The notes under the pieces are model-generated. The model did not search any database. It worked only from the letters and a program-made list of their open reading frames with translations, and was not told the origin of the DNA. From Alcanivorax quisquiliarum (GTDB taxonomy: Bacteria; Pseudomonadota; Gammaproteobacteria; Pseudomonadales; Alcanivoracaceae): a stretch of DNA of 64,000 nucleotides. Below are positions 50,159-58,599 of the stretch, piece by piece. The stretch's first letter is position 1, and each line of letters begins with the position of its first letter. The position numbers and the translations under genes are program-made. The DNA lies in assembly GCF_023051175.1 (NCBI RefSeq), contig NZ_JALKII010000002.1, positions 62,001 to 126,000 of the forward strand, given 5' to 3'.

Positions 50159-53100
50159 AGGGCAGCACCTCGGCCGCCGCTCGCAGCGGCGCCAGCAACC
50201 GCTCGCCTGCTCGCGCAAACGCGGCATACAAGGCGTCATCAAAGTGGGGGAACAGCCGCCTCACTGCCGGGTCGCTGGCCTCGCCGGCGCTGCGCTCGGT
50301 GCCCAGCAGCTCCACCGCCAGCCGGGCCGGTTCATCCGGGTACAACAGTGCGGCCCAGCCGCTCTGCGGCAGGAACGTCAGCGGTGTCTCAAGCCCATGC
50401 CGGTAGGCACGCAAGATAGTGCGCAAATGCGCCTCGGCATCGGCCTGTGCAAGCGCCAGTAAACGCAGTTGCACGTCGCGGAAGAACAACGTGCTGATGC
50501 GCGCCGGCTCCGGCAGCGTCAGGGTGTTGAGCACCAGGTGCGTCAGCCAGTAAGGCAGCAGATGCCGCACCTTCGGCGTTGCCCGTGACGCGCTCAGCAG
50601 CGCCGCCTTTTTCGGTGCTTCGCGAAACAGGCGCGAGGCATTGCGTGCCTGCCAGCCGGCGCCGGTAATATCGGTCAGATGGCCGGCGAGTGTCACTGCA
50701 TCTGCCCCGCTGGTGCCGGCCGGTTCCTGAATGAAATAAGGCTGGATGCCCAATACTTCGCCCTTGTGCCACAGCGCCTGCACCCGATGCGCGTGCTCCT
50801 CTGCTGCCTCCACATGTTCCTGCAAGAAGCGCTGCCCGGCCTCGCCCGGCGGCAATTGCCCCCGCGCCTGCCAGCGCGCCAACAGATCGCTCCGATCTTC
50901 GCCAGCCAGCGTATGCTCCAGCACATCCTGTTCCAACTGCCAGGTATCCAGCCCGGTGGCCGCAAATGGCTCATCATCTTCCAGCGACTCATCACTGGTG
51001 CCGAGGAAGACGCCCAGCCGCTGCTCAAGAAAAGTGCGCGCCGGGTTACGCAGGAAACGTGCAAGCTCGGCGATCCCCGGTGCCAGCAGCCGCTCCGGCA
51101 GGTCGTCGCTCGGCAATGCCGTGGTGCCAGATGCCGGTGCGGCGTCCGGGCCGGCAGCCACATCGCGCCACAATTGCGAGTATGAAAACAACCCGGCATC
51201 GGCACCATCGAAATAGCGGGCGCTGAACGGCTGCAACGGGTGCTCGATGGTGAGCAGCTTCGACAAGGGCGTGCCGTTGCCTGCCTCTGTCTCGAATGCC
51301 TGATCGAGATAATCGGTCAATTCCGCCAGCACCACAGACGGCGGGCGCTCACTGTTGTCGCGGCTATCGCGGCCGCACCAGGAAATGAACAGCTGATCCC
51401 GCGCCGAGAGCAGCGCCTCCAGAAACAGGTAGCGATCTTCCGCACGCCGTGAGCGATCCCCCGGCAGCGGTTGCAGGCGCATCAGATCGTGGCCGGCCGG
51501 CTGCTCAGGGCGCGGGTAAGCTTCATCCTGCATACCCAGCAGGCAAACGACACGAAACGGCACACTGCGCATCGGCATCAGCGTGCAAAAATTCACCCGG
51601 CCGGCGAGAAAACGCTGGCCACCAGCACTGCCGGAAAGTTGCTGTCGCAGCCAGCTTTGCACCATATCGACATCCAGCGGTGCATCACCCAGCGCCGCCG
51701 ACGCCGAGCGCGCAAAAGAATCCAGCGCGGCGCGCAGCTGGTCCAGCTCGGCTTGCCAGGCAGCATCGCTCTGAAAGCAATCGTCCAATAACTGGTTCAG
51801 CCGCGCCTGCCAATCCACAGCGCTGCACGGGCTATTCACGGCGCTATCGAAACGCTGCAACTGATGCAGGCACCAGGCCAGCTTGCCGGCCAGTTCGGCC
51901 TGCCCTTGCGTCAGCCCCGGCAGGCTGGCGATGCCTTGCCAGAGCGCTTCACCTTCGCCCATGGCCACGCCCAGCAGCAGCCGCTGCAAGCCGGCGGCCC
52001 AGCTGTTTTCGGTAAAGCCCGGCAAGCCCAGCCGTTCGCGATGTTTGCCATCCAGCCCCCAGCGGATCTGCGCCTGTTCTATCCAGCTACGCAGCAGTGG
52101 CAAATCATCGACACTGAAACCGAATCGCTCGCGCAGCGGCGCGACATCGAGCAGATCCATCACTTCGTTGGCAGTAAAGCGGCTCAGGCGCGGCTGCAAC
52201 AGTTGCAGGAAGGCGCGCAGCACCGGCGCCTCCTCGGCCAGACTGCGATCGGCGATGGCCCAGGGAATAACGGGCGCGCCGCTGCCCTCGGCGCCGAACA
52301 CGGCTTCGATCAGCGGCGCGTAGTCGCTGACCTGGGGCATCATCACCACCACATCACGAGGTTGCAGATCAGGCTGCGCCTGAAACAGCGCCAATAGCCG
52401 GTCGTGCAGCACTTCTACCTCGCGCATCGGGCTGTGGCAGTCGTGCAGCTGGATATTGTGCTGTGCCGGAGCACGCGGTGCTTCACGGCCATCACGCAGA
52501 TGAAAGATATCTGCTTGCACTTGCCCCAGCAGTGTCGTCTCGCTCGGCGCTGTAAAACTGTCGATATCCTGGGTTTGCGGCCACAAGCCGCCCAGCAGAA
52601 GCTCCAGCAGCTCGCGGCCCTGCCCGCCCAGTGATGCCAGCAGCGGGTTGCCGGTTTCGTCAGGCAGAGCCTCCCATGTTTCACCGCGCTGCAACGCCTC
52701 GACACGGCGCCGCGCCAGCTGGCGGTCACTTTGCACATGGCCCCAGTATTCCTGGCTCGGATTGAGCAGGAACAGATGCACATCGACATGATCACCCAAC
52801 ACGCCCAGCGCCTGGAGCTGTGCAGCGGGCTGCGTGGTCGGCCCGAACAGGCAGACACGCTGCGGCAGCCTGGCTTGCTTCAGCCGGGTGGCCAAGGTAT
52901 CGGCATCCATCAATTCGCCACGGTGCAGGTCACCCGGCGCCTGAGCGCGAATACGGGCTGCCAGCTGCTGCCACAACAGCGGCTGCCAGCGGCGTTGCGG
53001 CGGTACATTCTCAATCTCGCCCCGCTCCCATGCGGTCATCCAGGCCGGGCGATAAACCAGATACTGGTCAAACAGATCGGCAATCTGCTGACATAGTTGA

Positions 53101-53468
53101 AACCGCCGTAACGGACGGTCGTCATGCAGGTATTCGGCCAGTGGTGCACCGTCCGGCTGTACCAGCATCTGCGGCAGCAGCGCCAGCAAATGCCATAACA
53201 TGCCCTCCTTGCTCCAGGCGGATTGCTCGGGCAGTTCCGGGTGCAGCTGGCGATGCAGCTTCCAGAAAAAGGAGGAGGGCAGCGGAAATTCCAGGTTCGC
53301 GGCGATGCCCAGATCCCTGGCAAGGGACAGCCGCAGCCAGGTGGCCATACCGGGGCTGTGTACCAGAATCGGCTCCGCCGCCAGTGGCTCTGGTGGTTGC
53401 GAGCGCAACAGTGCAGCAAGCATTGCCGCCAGGTCTTCCAGGCGGTTGGACTGGTAAAGGTAATGCAT
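50151..53468 (-). CDS. recC: Exonuclease V subunit RecC
   Basis: The protein has 1105 residues, the usual RecC length. It begins MHYLYQSNRLEDLAAMLAAL and carries typical RecC segments such as ANLEFPLPSSFFWKLHRQL near the start and RVNFCTLMPMRSVPFRVVCLLGMQDEAYPR-like sequence (51560-51590) in the inactive nuclease-like part that reads Chi. It is first in the recCBD operon. The gene for the protease Ptr, which lies between recC and recB in E. coli, is absent. Confidence 0.97.
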   Translation of the reverse strand: MHYLYQSNRLEDLAAMLAALLRSQPPEPLAAEPILVHSPGMATWLRLSLARDLGIAANLEFPLPSSFFWKLHRQLHPELPEQSAWSKEGMLWHLLALLPQMLVQPDGAPLAEYLHDDRPLRRFQLCQQIADLFDQYLVYRPAWMTAWERGEIENVPPQRRWQPLLWQQLAARIRAQAPGDLHRGELMDADTLATRLKQARLPQRVCLFGPTTQPAAQLQALGVLGDHVDVHLFLLNPSQEYWGHVQSDRQLARRRVEALQRGETWEALPDETGNPLLASLGGQGRELLELLLGGLWPQTQDIDSFTAPSETTLLGQVQADIFHLRDGREAPRAPAQHNIQLHDCHSPMREVEVLHDRLLALFQAQPDLQPRDVVVMMPQVSDYAPLIEAVFGAEGSGAPVIPWAIADRSLAEEAPVLRAFLQLLQPRLSRFTANEVMDLLDVAPLRERFGFSVDDLPLLRSWIEQAQIRWGLDGKHRERLGLPGFTENSWAAGLQRLLLGVAMGEGEALWQGIASLPGLTQGQAELAGKLAWCLHQLQRFDSAVNSPCSAVDWQARLNQLLDDCFQSDAAWQAELDQLRAALDSFARSASAALGDAPLDVDMVQSWLRQQLSGSAGGQRFLAGRVNFCTLMPMRSVPFRVVCLLGMQDEAYPRPEQPAGHDLMRLQPLPGDRSRRAEDRYLFLEALLSARDQLFISWCGRDSRDNSERPPSVVLAELTDYLDQAFETEAGNGTPLSKLLTIEHPLQPFSARYFDGADAGLFSYSQLWRDVAAGPDAAPASGTTALPSDDLPERLLAPGIAELARFLRNPARTFLEQRLGVFLGTSDESLEDDEPFAATGLDTWQLEQDVLEHTLAGEDRSDLLARWQARGQLPPGEAGQRFLQEHVEAAEEHAHRVQALWHKGEVLGIQPYFIQEPAGTSGADAVTLAGHLTDITGAGWQARNASRLFREAPKKAALLSASRATPKVRHLLPYWLTHLVLNTLTLPEPARISTLFFRDVQLRLLALAQADAEAHLRTILRAYRHGLETPLTFLPQSGWAALLYPDEPARLAVELLGTERSAGEASDPAVRRLFPHFDDALYAAFARAGERLLAPLRAAAEVLPYD

Positions 53469-53528
53469 CAGCGATCCGTAAGCCGGCGTTATCTTGTTAT
53501 GGATATCTGGCGCTTGCCCAGGGTGCTG

Positions 53529-54398
53529 TCAGCGGCCCGGAGGCAGTGGCAGCAGGCTTGCGGCCCGCACATCATCGGGCACCAGAATCTCGGTGGCCAC
53601 CGGCAGGTGATCCGAGAGCAGGCAGCTCTCCAGCACTTCGGTCTGCACCGCCTGCAAGCCACTGCTGACCAGAATATGATCCAGATGCTTTTCCGGCGCC
53701 CAGCTCGGATAAGTGCGATGCTCGCCGTCCATCAGCCGCAAATCCAGCTCGGCCAGCGGTGAGTTCAACAGCTGCTCCGGCAGGCAGTTGAAATCCCCCA
53801 TGATGACCACGTAGCGATACTCCCGCAGCAGCTTGCTCAGGTAAGCCAGCTGCGCATTGCGGTGTTTGCCGCCCAGCGCCAGATGCACACCCACCACCAC
53901 CAACGGCATCGCCGGGTGGCCGTATTTGACGATAAAAGCGCCGCGCCCCGGCAGGCCGGGCAGTCGGTGATCTTCCACATGATAAGGCACCACACGGCTG
54001 AGCAGACCGTTGCTGAACTGCCCGAGCCGGCCCAGGTTGCGATTGAGCTGCTGGTGCCAGAAGGGGAAATCCGCCAGCGATGCCAGGTGCACCAGCTGGT
54101 TGAGAAATTTCGAGCGCAGGCTGCCGCCATCGACTTCCTGCAAGGCAACCATGTCGTATTCGCGCAGCACTTCGGCGATGCGCTGGATATTGTCCACGCT
54201 TTCCGGGTGCGCCACCAGATGCTTCCAGCTGCCCGTGATGTAATCACTGAATTTGCTGGTGCCAATGCCGGCCTGGATATTGAAGCTCAGCAGCTTCAGC
54301 CGATCATCTGGCAGCTCGATCATGCTCGGCTGGCGAGTTCGGCGCCGCAGCCCCTCTCGCACCAGCGAGAAGCCCTTGCGGGCCGGCGCCTTTGCCAT
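53529..54398 (-). CDS. Endonuclease/exonuclease/phosphatase (EEP) family protein
   Basis: The protein has 289 residues from the ATG at 54398. EEP motifs are present: FNIQAGIG, VALQEVDGG (catalytic Glu), VVVGVHLAL, VVIMGDFNCLPE (Asp and Asn) and SDHLPVATEI (Asp-His). It is a Mg-dependent phosphodiesterase of the DNase I/AP endonuclease superfamily; the substrate is unknown. A TTG start at 54443 with AGG upstream would add 15 residues and could be correct. It follows dsbA on the same strand, an order kept in Pseudomonas. Confidence 0.9.
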   Translation of the reverse strand: MAKAPARKGFSLVREGLRRRTRQPSMIELPDDRLKLLSFNIQAGIGTSKFSDYITGSWKHLVAHPESVDNIQRIAEVLREYDMVALQEVDGGSLRSKFLNQLVHLASLADFPFWHQQLNRNLGRLGQFSNGLLSRVVPYHVEDHRLPGLPGRGAFIVKYGHPAMPLVVVGVHLALGGKHRNAQLAYLSKLLREYRYVVIMGDFNCLPEQLLNSPLAELDLRLMDGEHRTYPSWAPEKHLDHILVSSGLQAVQTEVLESCLLSDHLPVATEILVPDDVRAASLLPLPPGR

Positions 54399-54500
54399 TG
54401 GCTCGATGCGGGTTGTCGGTGTTCCGAAGGTCTGTGTCTTCAAGATAATACCTGCCAGCGCTGTGGGCCGGTGCGGCCCCCAGCGCCTGTCATACAGCGG

Positions 54501-55148
54501 TTAGCGTGCGCTGCGCTCCCGATTGACCAGATAATCTATCACCTGGAATGTCTCGGTATCATTACGAAGGTTAGTGCGCAACACGACGTACTTGCCGTTT
54601 ACCGTGAACGACGGCACGCCGGTGAGGCGATAATCCCGCGATGCAGTATCGGCCTGCCGCACTTTGGTAGAGACACCGAAGGAGGAATACAGTTCGTTGA
54701 ATTCCTCACGCGGCACATCGAATTTCTCGAAAAAAGCCGCCAGTGAATCCGCCGAGAATAACGCTTCGCGGTGTTTGTGGATGGCATCGAACAGCGGGCC
54801 ATGCACCTCACCGATAATGCCTTTCGCCTCGGCAATGTAATAGGCGCGCGCCAATGGCTCGGCACCCCGAATGAACAGGATTGGCGAGCGCACGAAATTC
54901 ACATCCTCACCGGCGGACTGCTCCCAGGCGACGGCATAGGGCTCTACGGCGTAGCACGCCGGGCAGCCGTAAAAAAAGAATTCGCGTACCTCGATCTTGT
55001 CAGGATCTATCACGCCAACCGGCTCTTTCAGGGTCTGGTAATGCTGCCCTTCAACAAATGACTGGCCATTTGCTAGCACTTGGGCCAATGCTGTGCCACT
55101 GGTCAGGGCGCTCAGCAAAACCGCCGCCCCGGCAAGAACTCGCAACAT
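54501..55148 (-). CDS. dsbA: Periplasmic thiol:disulfide oxidoreductase DsbA
   Basis: The protein has 215 residues from the ATG at 55148 with GAGGAG upstream. A signal peptide ends around residue 22 (SGTALAQ). The active site CPAC is at 62-65 in FFYGCPACYAVEP; the cis-Pro lies in TGVPSFTVNG. CPAC instead of CPHC occurs in related thioredoxin-fold oxidants and may shift the redox potential. It oxidises cysteine pairs in exported proteins. It sits next to two c-type cytochromes whose haem attachment depends on thiol handling. Confidence 0.94.
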   Translation of the reverse strand: MLRVLAGAAVLLSALTSGTALAQVLANGQSFVEGQHYQTLKEPVGVIDPDKIEVREFFFYGCPACYAVEPYAVAWEQSAGEDVNFVRSPILFIRGAEPLARAYYIAEAKGIIGEVHGPLFDAIHKHREALFSADSLAAFFEKFDVPREEFNELYSSFGVSTKVRQADTASRDYRLTGVPSFTVNGKYVVLRTNLRNDTETFQVIDYLVNRERSAR

Positions 55149-55274
55149 CCGCAATTCTCCTCGTGTGATGTCTGCCACTGGAGCCTTTGACCAGCGCAGC
55201 GGCTGAATGCTCCCCAAAACGGCAGGATATACGATTTTTGCAACAAGTGGGGGCCGGATTGCAGTATCAGAAAC

Positions 55275-55301
55275 AACAAAGGCGCCCGAGGCGCCTTTGT
55301 T
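55275..55301 (-). terminator. Terminator downstream of cytochrome c4
   Basis: AACAAAGGCGCC and its exact reverse complement form a 12-bp stem with a 3-nt loop. On the minus strand it ends in a T-rich stretch (TTTGTTGTTT). It separates cytochrome c4 from dsbA, so dsbA must have its own promoter or depend on read-through. Confidence 0.85.
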
Positions 55302-55344
55302 TACCGGCAGGTTAAGCCCCGCCTTCCTGCATGTCGTGCTGCGG

Positions 55345-55992
55345 TCAGCGCGACAGGCCGCTAATGAAGCTGGCCACCGCCTGGATCTCGCGATCCGACA
55401 TTTTCGCAGCAATAGCCTGCATCATGCCCAGATCGTCGGAATCCGTGTCATTGCGGCGATATTTCTGTGCGCCCAGATCATCACGGCCAGCGGCGCGGAA
55501 AGCGCGCAGCTGCTGCTCGACGTATTCCGCCTGCTGCCCGCCCAGCGCCGGGAAGCCGGCTGCCTCGATACCTGCGCCAGCCGGGCCATGGCAGCCTGAG
55601 CATGCGGCCACGCCCGATTGCAGATTGCCGCCTCGGTACAGCCGCTCGCCGGCCTCGACCAGCTCGGCGCTGGCACGCCCGACTTCGACCTCCTGAGCTG
55701 CGTAAAAGGCCGCCAGATCAGCCATATCCTGCTCGGACAACGTAGCAACCTGGGCCTGCATGATCGGATCCTGGCGTGCACCGCTCTTGTAATCCATCAG
55801 CTGTTTGAGCAGGTATTTTTCACCCTGCCCGGCCAGCTTCGGGTACATGCCCACCGGGCTGTTGCCATCAGCAGCGTGGCAGGCTGCGCAGACGGCGGAT
55901 TTCGCTTCACCTGCGGCGGCATCGCCCGCAGCGTGAACATGACCGGCCGTCAGGCCAGCAAGCATCAGGACAAACAGCTTCACGGACTTCAT
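55345..55992 (-). CDS. Di-haem cytochrome c4
   Basis: The protein has 215 residues. A signal peptide (1-21) is followed by two homologous domains, each with one CXXCH: CAACH (35-39) and CSGCH (about 131-135). The axial Met residues are in MYPKLAGQGEKY and later PALGGQQAEY-type segments. Length and layout are those of cytochrome c4, a periplasmic membrane-associated electron carrier to terminal oxidases. It is 20 bases downstream of the c5-type gene. Confidence 0.95.
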   Translation of the reverse strand: MKSVKLFVLMLAGLTAGHVHAAGDAAAGEAKSAVCAACHAADGNSPVGMYPKLAGQGEKYLLKQLMDYKSGARQDPIMQAQVATLSEQDMADLAAFYAAQEVEVGRASAELVEAGERLYRGGNLQSGVAACSGCHGPAGAGIEAAGFPALGGQQAEYVEQQLRAFRAAGRDDLGAQKYRRNDTDSDDLGMMQAIAAKMSDREIQAVASFISGLSR

Positions 55993-56012
55993 CGCCTTTC
56001 CTTACGGTGGTC

Positions 56013-56294
56013 TTACTTGGTCATGTATTCGATCAGCGCACGATATTCTTCATCACTGCAATCCCCGCACATGCCACCAGGCGGCATACCACCCAGGCCC
56101 TGCCGGGTGCTCTGCACCAGCTCATCCATACCTTTCTCAAGGCGCGGCGCCCAGGCAGCCTTGTCGCCCGTTACCGGTGCGCCTGCGGCGCCGGTGCCAT
56201 GGCAAAACACGCAGCTCTGGTTGTAGCGGGTCTCGATATCGGCACCTGCCACGCCTGCCAGCAGCAGCGCTGACAACGCTAACATCTTCTTCAT
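56013..56294 (-). CDS. Mono-haem cytochrome c5-type protein
   Basis: The protein has 93 residues from the ATG at 56294 (GAGGAG upstream). A short signal peptide is followed by CVFCH (28-32), a Met-bearing segment GMPPGGMCGDC, where the CGDC pair forms the disulfide typical of cytochrome c5. It acts as a periplasmic electron carrier and is probably co-transcribed with cytochrome c4. Confidence 0.93.
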   Translation of the reverse strand: MKKMLALSALLLAGVAGADIETRYNQSCVFCHGTGAAGAPVTGDKAAWAPRLEKGMDELVQSTRQGLGGMPPGGMCGDCSDEEYRALIEYMTK

Positions 56295-56545
56295 TTTCAC
56301 GCTCCTCGCCGCCAGTTTTGCAAAACCGGGGTCGGTTACTCGGCTCGGGGGAATCCATGCTGACACCAACTGGTGCAGCCAGCATGGCTCGCGGCGCGCA
56401 TTATATACCATAGCCTGCCTCGGGCGTCACACCCAAAGTCGCTTTCGCGCGCCTGCAGGCTGTCGAATTTGCATCCTGGAGGCGCAGCCGCCACCATTGC
56501 CACACCCCGGCCGACGGGCCTCATCCCACAACAAGACCGCACATC

Positions 56546-57178
56546 ATGCATCCAGCCGAGCCCCTGCTGCGCCAGACCCGTTTTCTCACCAGCGCCCAGC
56601 GTCTGGAACAGTGCCCCCCCGACGAGGGTTTCGAGGTTGCTTTCGCCGGCCGCTCAAACGCCGGCAAATCCAGCGCCATCAACCGCCTCACGGGGCAAAA
56701 AAGCCTGGCACGGGCCTCGAAAACACCAGGCCGCACGCAGCTGCTCAATTTTTTTGAAGTTGCCGAGGGACGCCGGCTGGTGGATCTCCCCGGCTACGGC
56801 TACGCGAAAGTGGATCGCACTACCCGCTTGCAATGGCAAAAGGAGCTTGATGGCTATCTCGCTGCCCGGCAGTGCCTGTGCGGTCTGATACTGCTGATGG
56901 ACATCCGCCACCCGCTGAAGGATTTCGATCGGATGCTGCTGGAGTGGTCTGCCGAAAGCCGTATGCCGCTGCACCTGCTGCTGACCAAGGCCGACAAGCT
57001 CAGCTTCGGTGCGGCCAAGAACACCGTTCTGAAAGTAGCAGACAGCCTGCGCAACCACCCGGCGCCGCTGACCGCGCAGGCATTTTCGGCCACCACCGGT
57101 GCTGGCGCCGACGCGGCATGGGATGTGCTGGCCCAGTGGCTTGAGCTGCCCCTGCCAACCGCCACTGAGGGCTCTTAA
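56546..57178 (+). CDS. engB: Ribosome biogenesis GTPase EngB/YihA/YsxC
   Basis: The protein has 210 residues. G1 is GRSNAGKSS (35-43), G3 is [10 protein letters not shown] (about 79-88), G4 is TKAD and G5 lies in SATTGAG. The circular order and length are those of EngB, an essential TRAFAC GTPase for large ribosomal subunit assembly. It is divergent from the cytochrome genes. A ten-base direct repeat (gctcttaact) just behind the stop is duplicated 21 bp apart. Confidence 0.96.
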   Translation: MHPAEPLLRQTRFLTSAQRLEQCPPDEGFEVAFAGRSNAGKSSAINRLTGQKSLARASKTPGRTQLLNFFEVAEGRRLVDLPGYGYAKVDRTTRLQWQKELDGYLAARQCLCGLILLMDIRHPLKDFDRMLLEWSAESRMPLHLLLTKADKLSFGAAKNTVLKVADSLRNHPAPLTAQAFSATTGAGADAAWDVLAQWLELPLPTATEGS

Positions 57179-57441
57179 CTAGCCGCTGAAAGCTCTTAAC
57201 TGCCCTTTTGTGTCACCCCGGCGCCGCTTTTCGGCACTCTCGCTCCATCATCAGCCCCGATAGTCGCCCGGAATACGCCCGACCTATGCGGGAACGCCCA
57301 TTCCCACCCGGCGAACAGCCTGCTACAGGGCTATTTTGCCAAACTGGCACGCCACTTGCTTTGGATAAGGCGAATAGTAATGGAGTGGTCAAAATGCCAC
57401 CCAGACCTGCCGACAGAGCAAGTGCCTGCCGAATCGCAGGC
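57179..57441. other. Intergenic, downstream of engB and of the sRNA candidate
   Basis: No coding frame is supported. A 7-bp hairpin (TGCCTGC/GCAGGCA, 57423-57442) is directly beside the A run that forms the sRNA terminator tract. Confidence 0.5.
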
Positions 57442-57607
57442 AAAAAAAATCCCTGGCAGCAAATCGGGGGAAGGGAACGACTGCGCTGCCAGGGAGGCTT
57501 GCCGCCTCCGGTTCTCTGGGGGAAGACACCGGAGACTAAAAAAGCTGCGGCCCGGCGAGGGTTACTGGGGGATCGGGGGGTACCGTTCCGCAGCTGTCTA
57601 CTACGAC
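57442..57607 (-). ncRNA. Candidate small RNA with C-rich loops (Spot 42/ErsA locus)
   Basis: The minus strand has a sigma70-like promoter at 57612-57640 and predicts a start near 57607. The transcript would form a first hairpin (AGCTGCGG 57588-57595 with 57543-57550) with a loop holding CCCCCC and CCCCC, followed by TTTTTT. A second hairpin (CTCCGG 57529-57534 with 57506-57511) has a loop with TTCCCCC. A third (CCCTGGCAGC 57485-57494 with 57451-57460) has a loop with TTCCCTTCCCCC, followed by eight T residues (57442-57449). Two lengths are therefore possible, about 70 and 165 nt. Spot 42 and ErsA lie between polA and engB in other gammaproteobacteria; sequence homology is not claimed. Confidence 0.7.
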
Positions 57608-57611
57608 TCAT

Positions 57612-57640
57612 TGTATAGGGTCAGAGTTCCCTTTTTTCAA
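57612..57640 (-). promoter_or_regulatory. Sigma70-like promoter of the sRNA candidate
   Basis: On the minus strand TTGAAA (57640-57635) is separated by exactly 17 bases from TATACA (57617-57612). Five of six -35 positions match the consensus and the -10 is a fair match, in a region with no other gene on this strand. Confidence 0.7.
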
Positions 57641-57831
57641 TATTTCGGCGCTCTACGGCTACTCTTTTACATATTTTACGCAACCGCCAGAACCCGTTGT
57701 TGCTTTGCTTGCTGTGCATCACATATCAGCACCATACTACGTCCAGATCCAGCGGCGCCAATCGAAACGCTCAATCAGAACGAGAGCCGTATGCACGGTA
57801 CAACCTGCGCGCCTTACGACGAGCCACCCGC
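57641..57831. other. Spacer between the DUF815 gene and the sRNA candidate
   Basis: I see no gene or structure here. The sequence is less GC-rich than its surroundings and leads into the -35 box at its left end. Confidence 0.4.
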
Positions 57832-58599
57832 TCACAGCTCGCCGCTATACTGATTCCAGAATTGCCGCGCTGTCCGCCCCGAGCGACCACCTTTCTCCAT
57901 GGCGAATCGCCGCGCCAGCACATGCAACTGATCGCGCTCTGCCGCCGGCACCGCCGGAAACAGATGATCGATCATGGCAAAATATTGTGCCTCGGATACC
58001 GGGTAGAACGACAGGCCCAGGCCAAATCGATCTGCCAGCGATATCCTTTCCTCAACTGCATCAGCCAGATGCAGCTCGCCATCCACCACCCGGCTGGCGG
58101 CATTGTCGCGCTGATACTCCGGCACCAGGTGGCGGCGGTTCGAAGTGGCGTAGATGCAGACGTTCTCCGGCGGCAGCTCAATGGAACCTTCCATCACCGT
58201 TTTCAGGTGTTTGTAGCCGTGCTCGCCTTCCTCGAAGGACAGATCATCGCAATACAGGATAAAGCGCTGTGGGCGCTCGCGAATGTCATCGACGATTTCA
58301 GGCAACGAGGCAAGCTCGTCCTTGTCCACTTCGATCAGCCGCAGCCCACGCGGGGCAAATTCGTTCAATACGGCTTTCACCAATGACGATTTGCCGGTGC
58401 CCCGGCTGCCCCAAAGCAACACATGGTTGCACGGTGCGCCGGCCAGGAAGCGCTCGGTATTGCGCACCAGTTTCTGCTTTTGCGTCTCCACGCCCAGCAG
58501 ATCCTGCAATTGCACCGGATCCAGATGGCGAACAGGGCGCAGCTGCCGATTGTGGCTGCGCCAGATTGCCGCGTAGGTATTTTTCCAATCCAGGCTCAT
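57832..58599 (-). CDS. DUF815-family ATPase
   Basis: The protein has 255 residues. Walker A is GSRGTGKSSLV (64-74), Walker B is ILYCDDLSFEEGE, sensor-like Asn/Arg are in IYATSNRRHL, followed by an arginine-rich end (GRSGRTARQFWNQY). It is an AAA+-like ATPase of the DUF815 family with no firm role. The ATG overlaps the polA stop (TGATG), so the two are translationally coupled; a link to DNA repair or nucleoid work is only suggested. Confidence 0.9.
   Translation of the reverse strand: MSLDWKNTYAAIWRSHNRQLRPVRHLDPVQLQDLLGVETQKQKLVRNTERFLAGAPCNHVLLWGSRGTGKSSLVKAVLNEFAPRGLRLIEVDKDELASLPEIVDDIRERPQRFILYCDDLSFEEGEHGYKHLKTVMEGSIELPPENVCIYATSNRRHLVPEYQRDNAASRVVDGELHLADAVEERISLADRFGLGLSFYPVSEAQYFAMIDHLFPAVPAAERDQLHVLARRFAMEKGGRSGRTARQFWNQYSGEL

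Noticed and set aside
57208-57853. Plus- and minus-strand frames between engB and the DUF815 gene
   Set aside because: They run across hairpins and homopolymers of the small-RNA candidate and have no ribosome binding sites.
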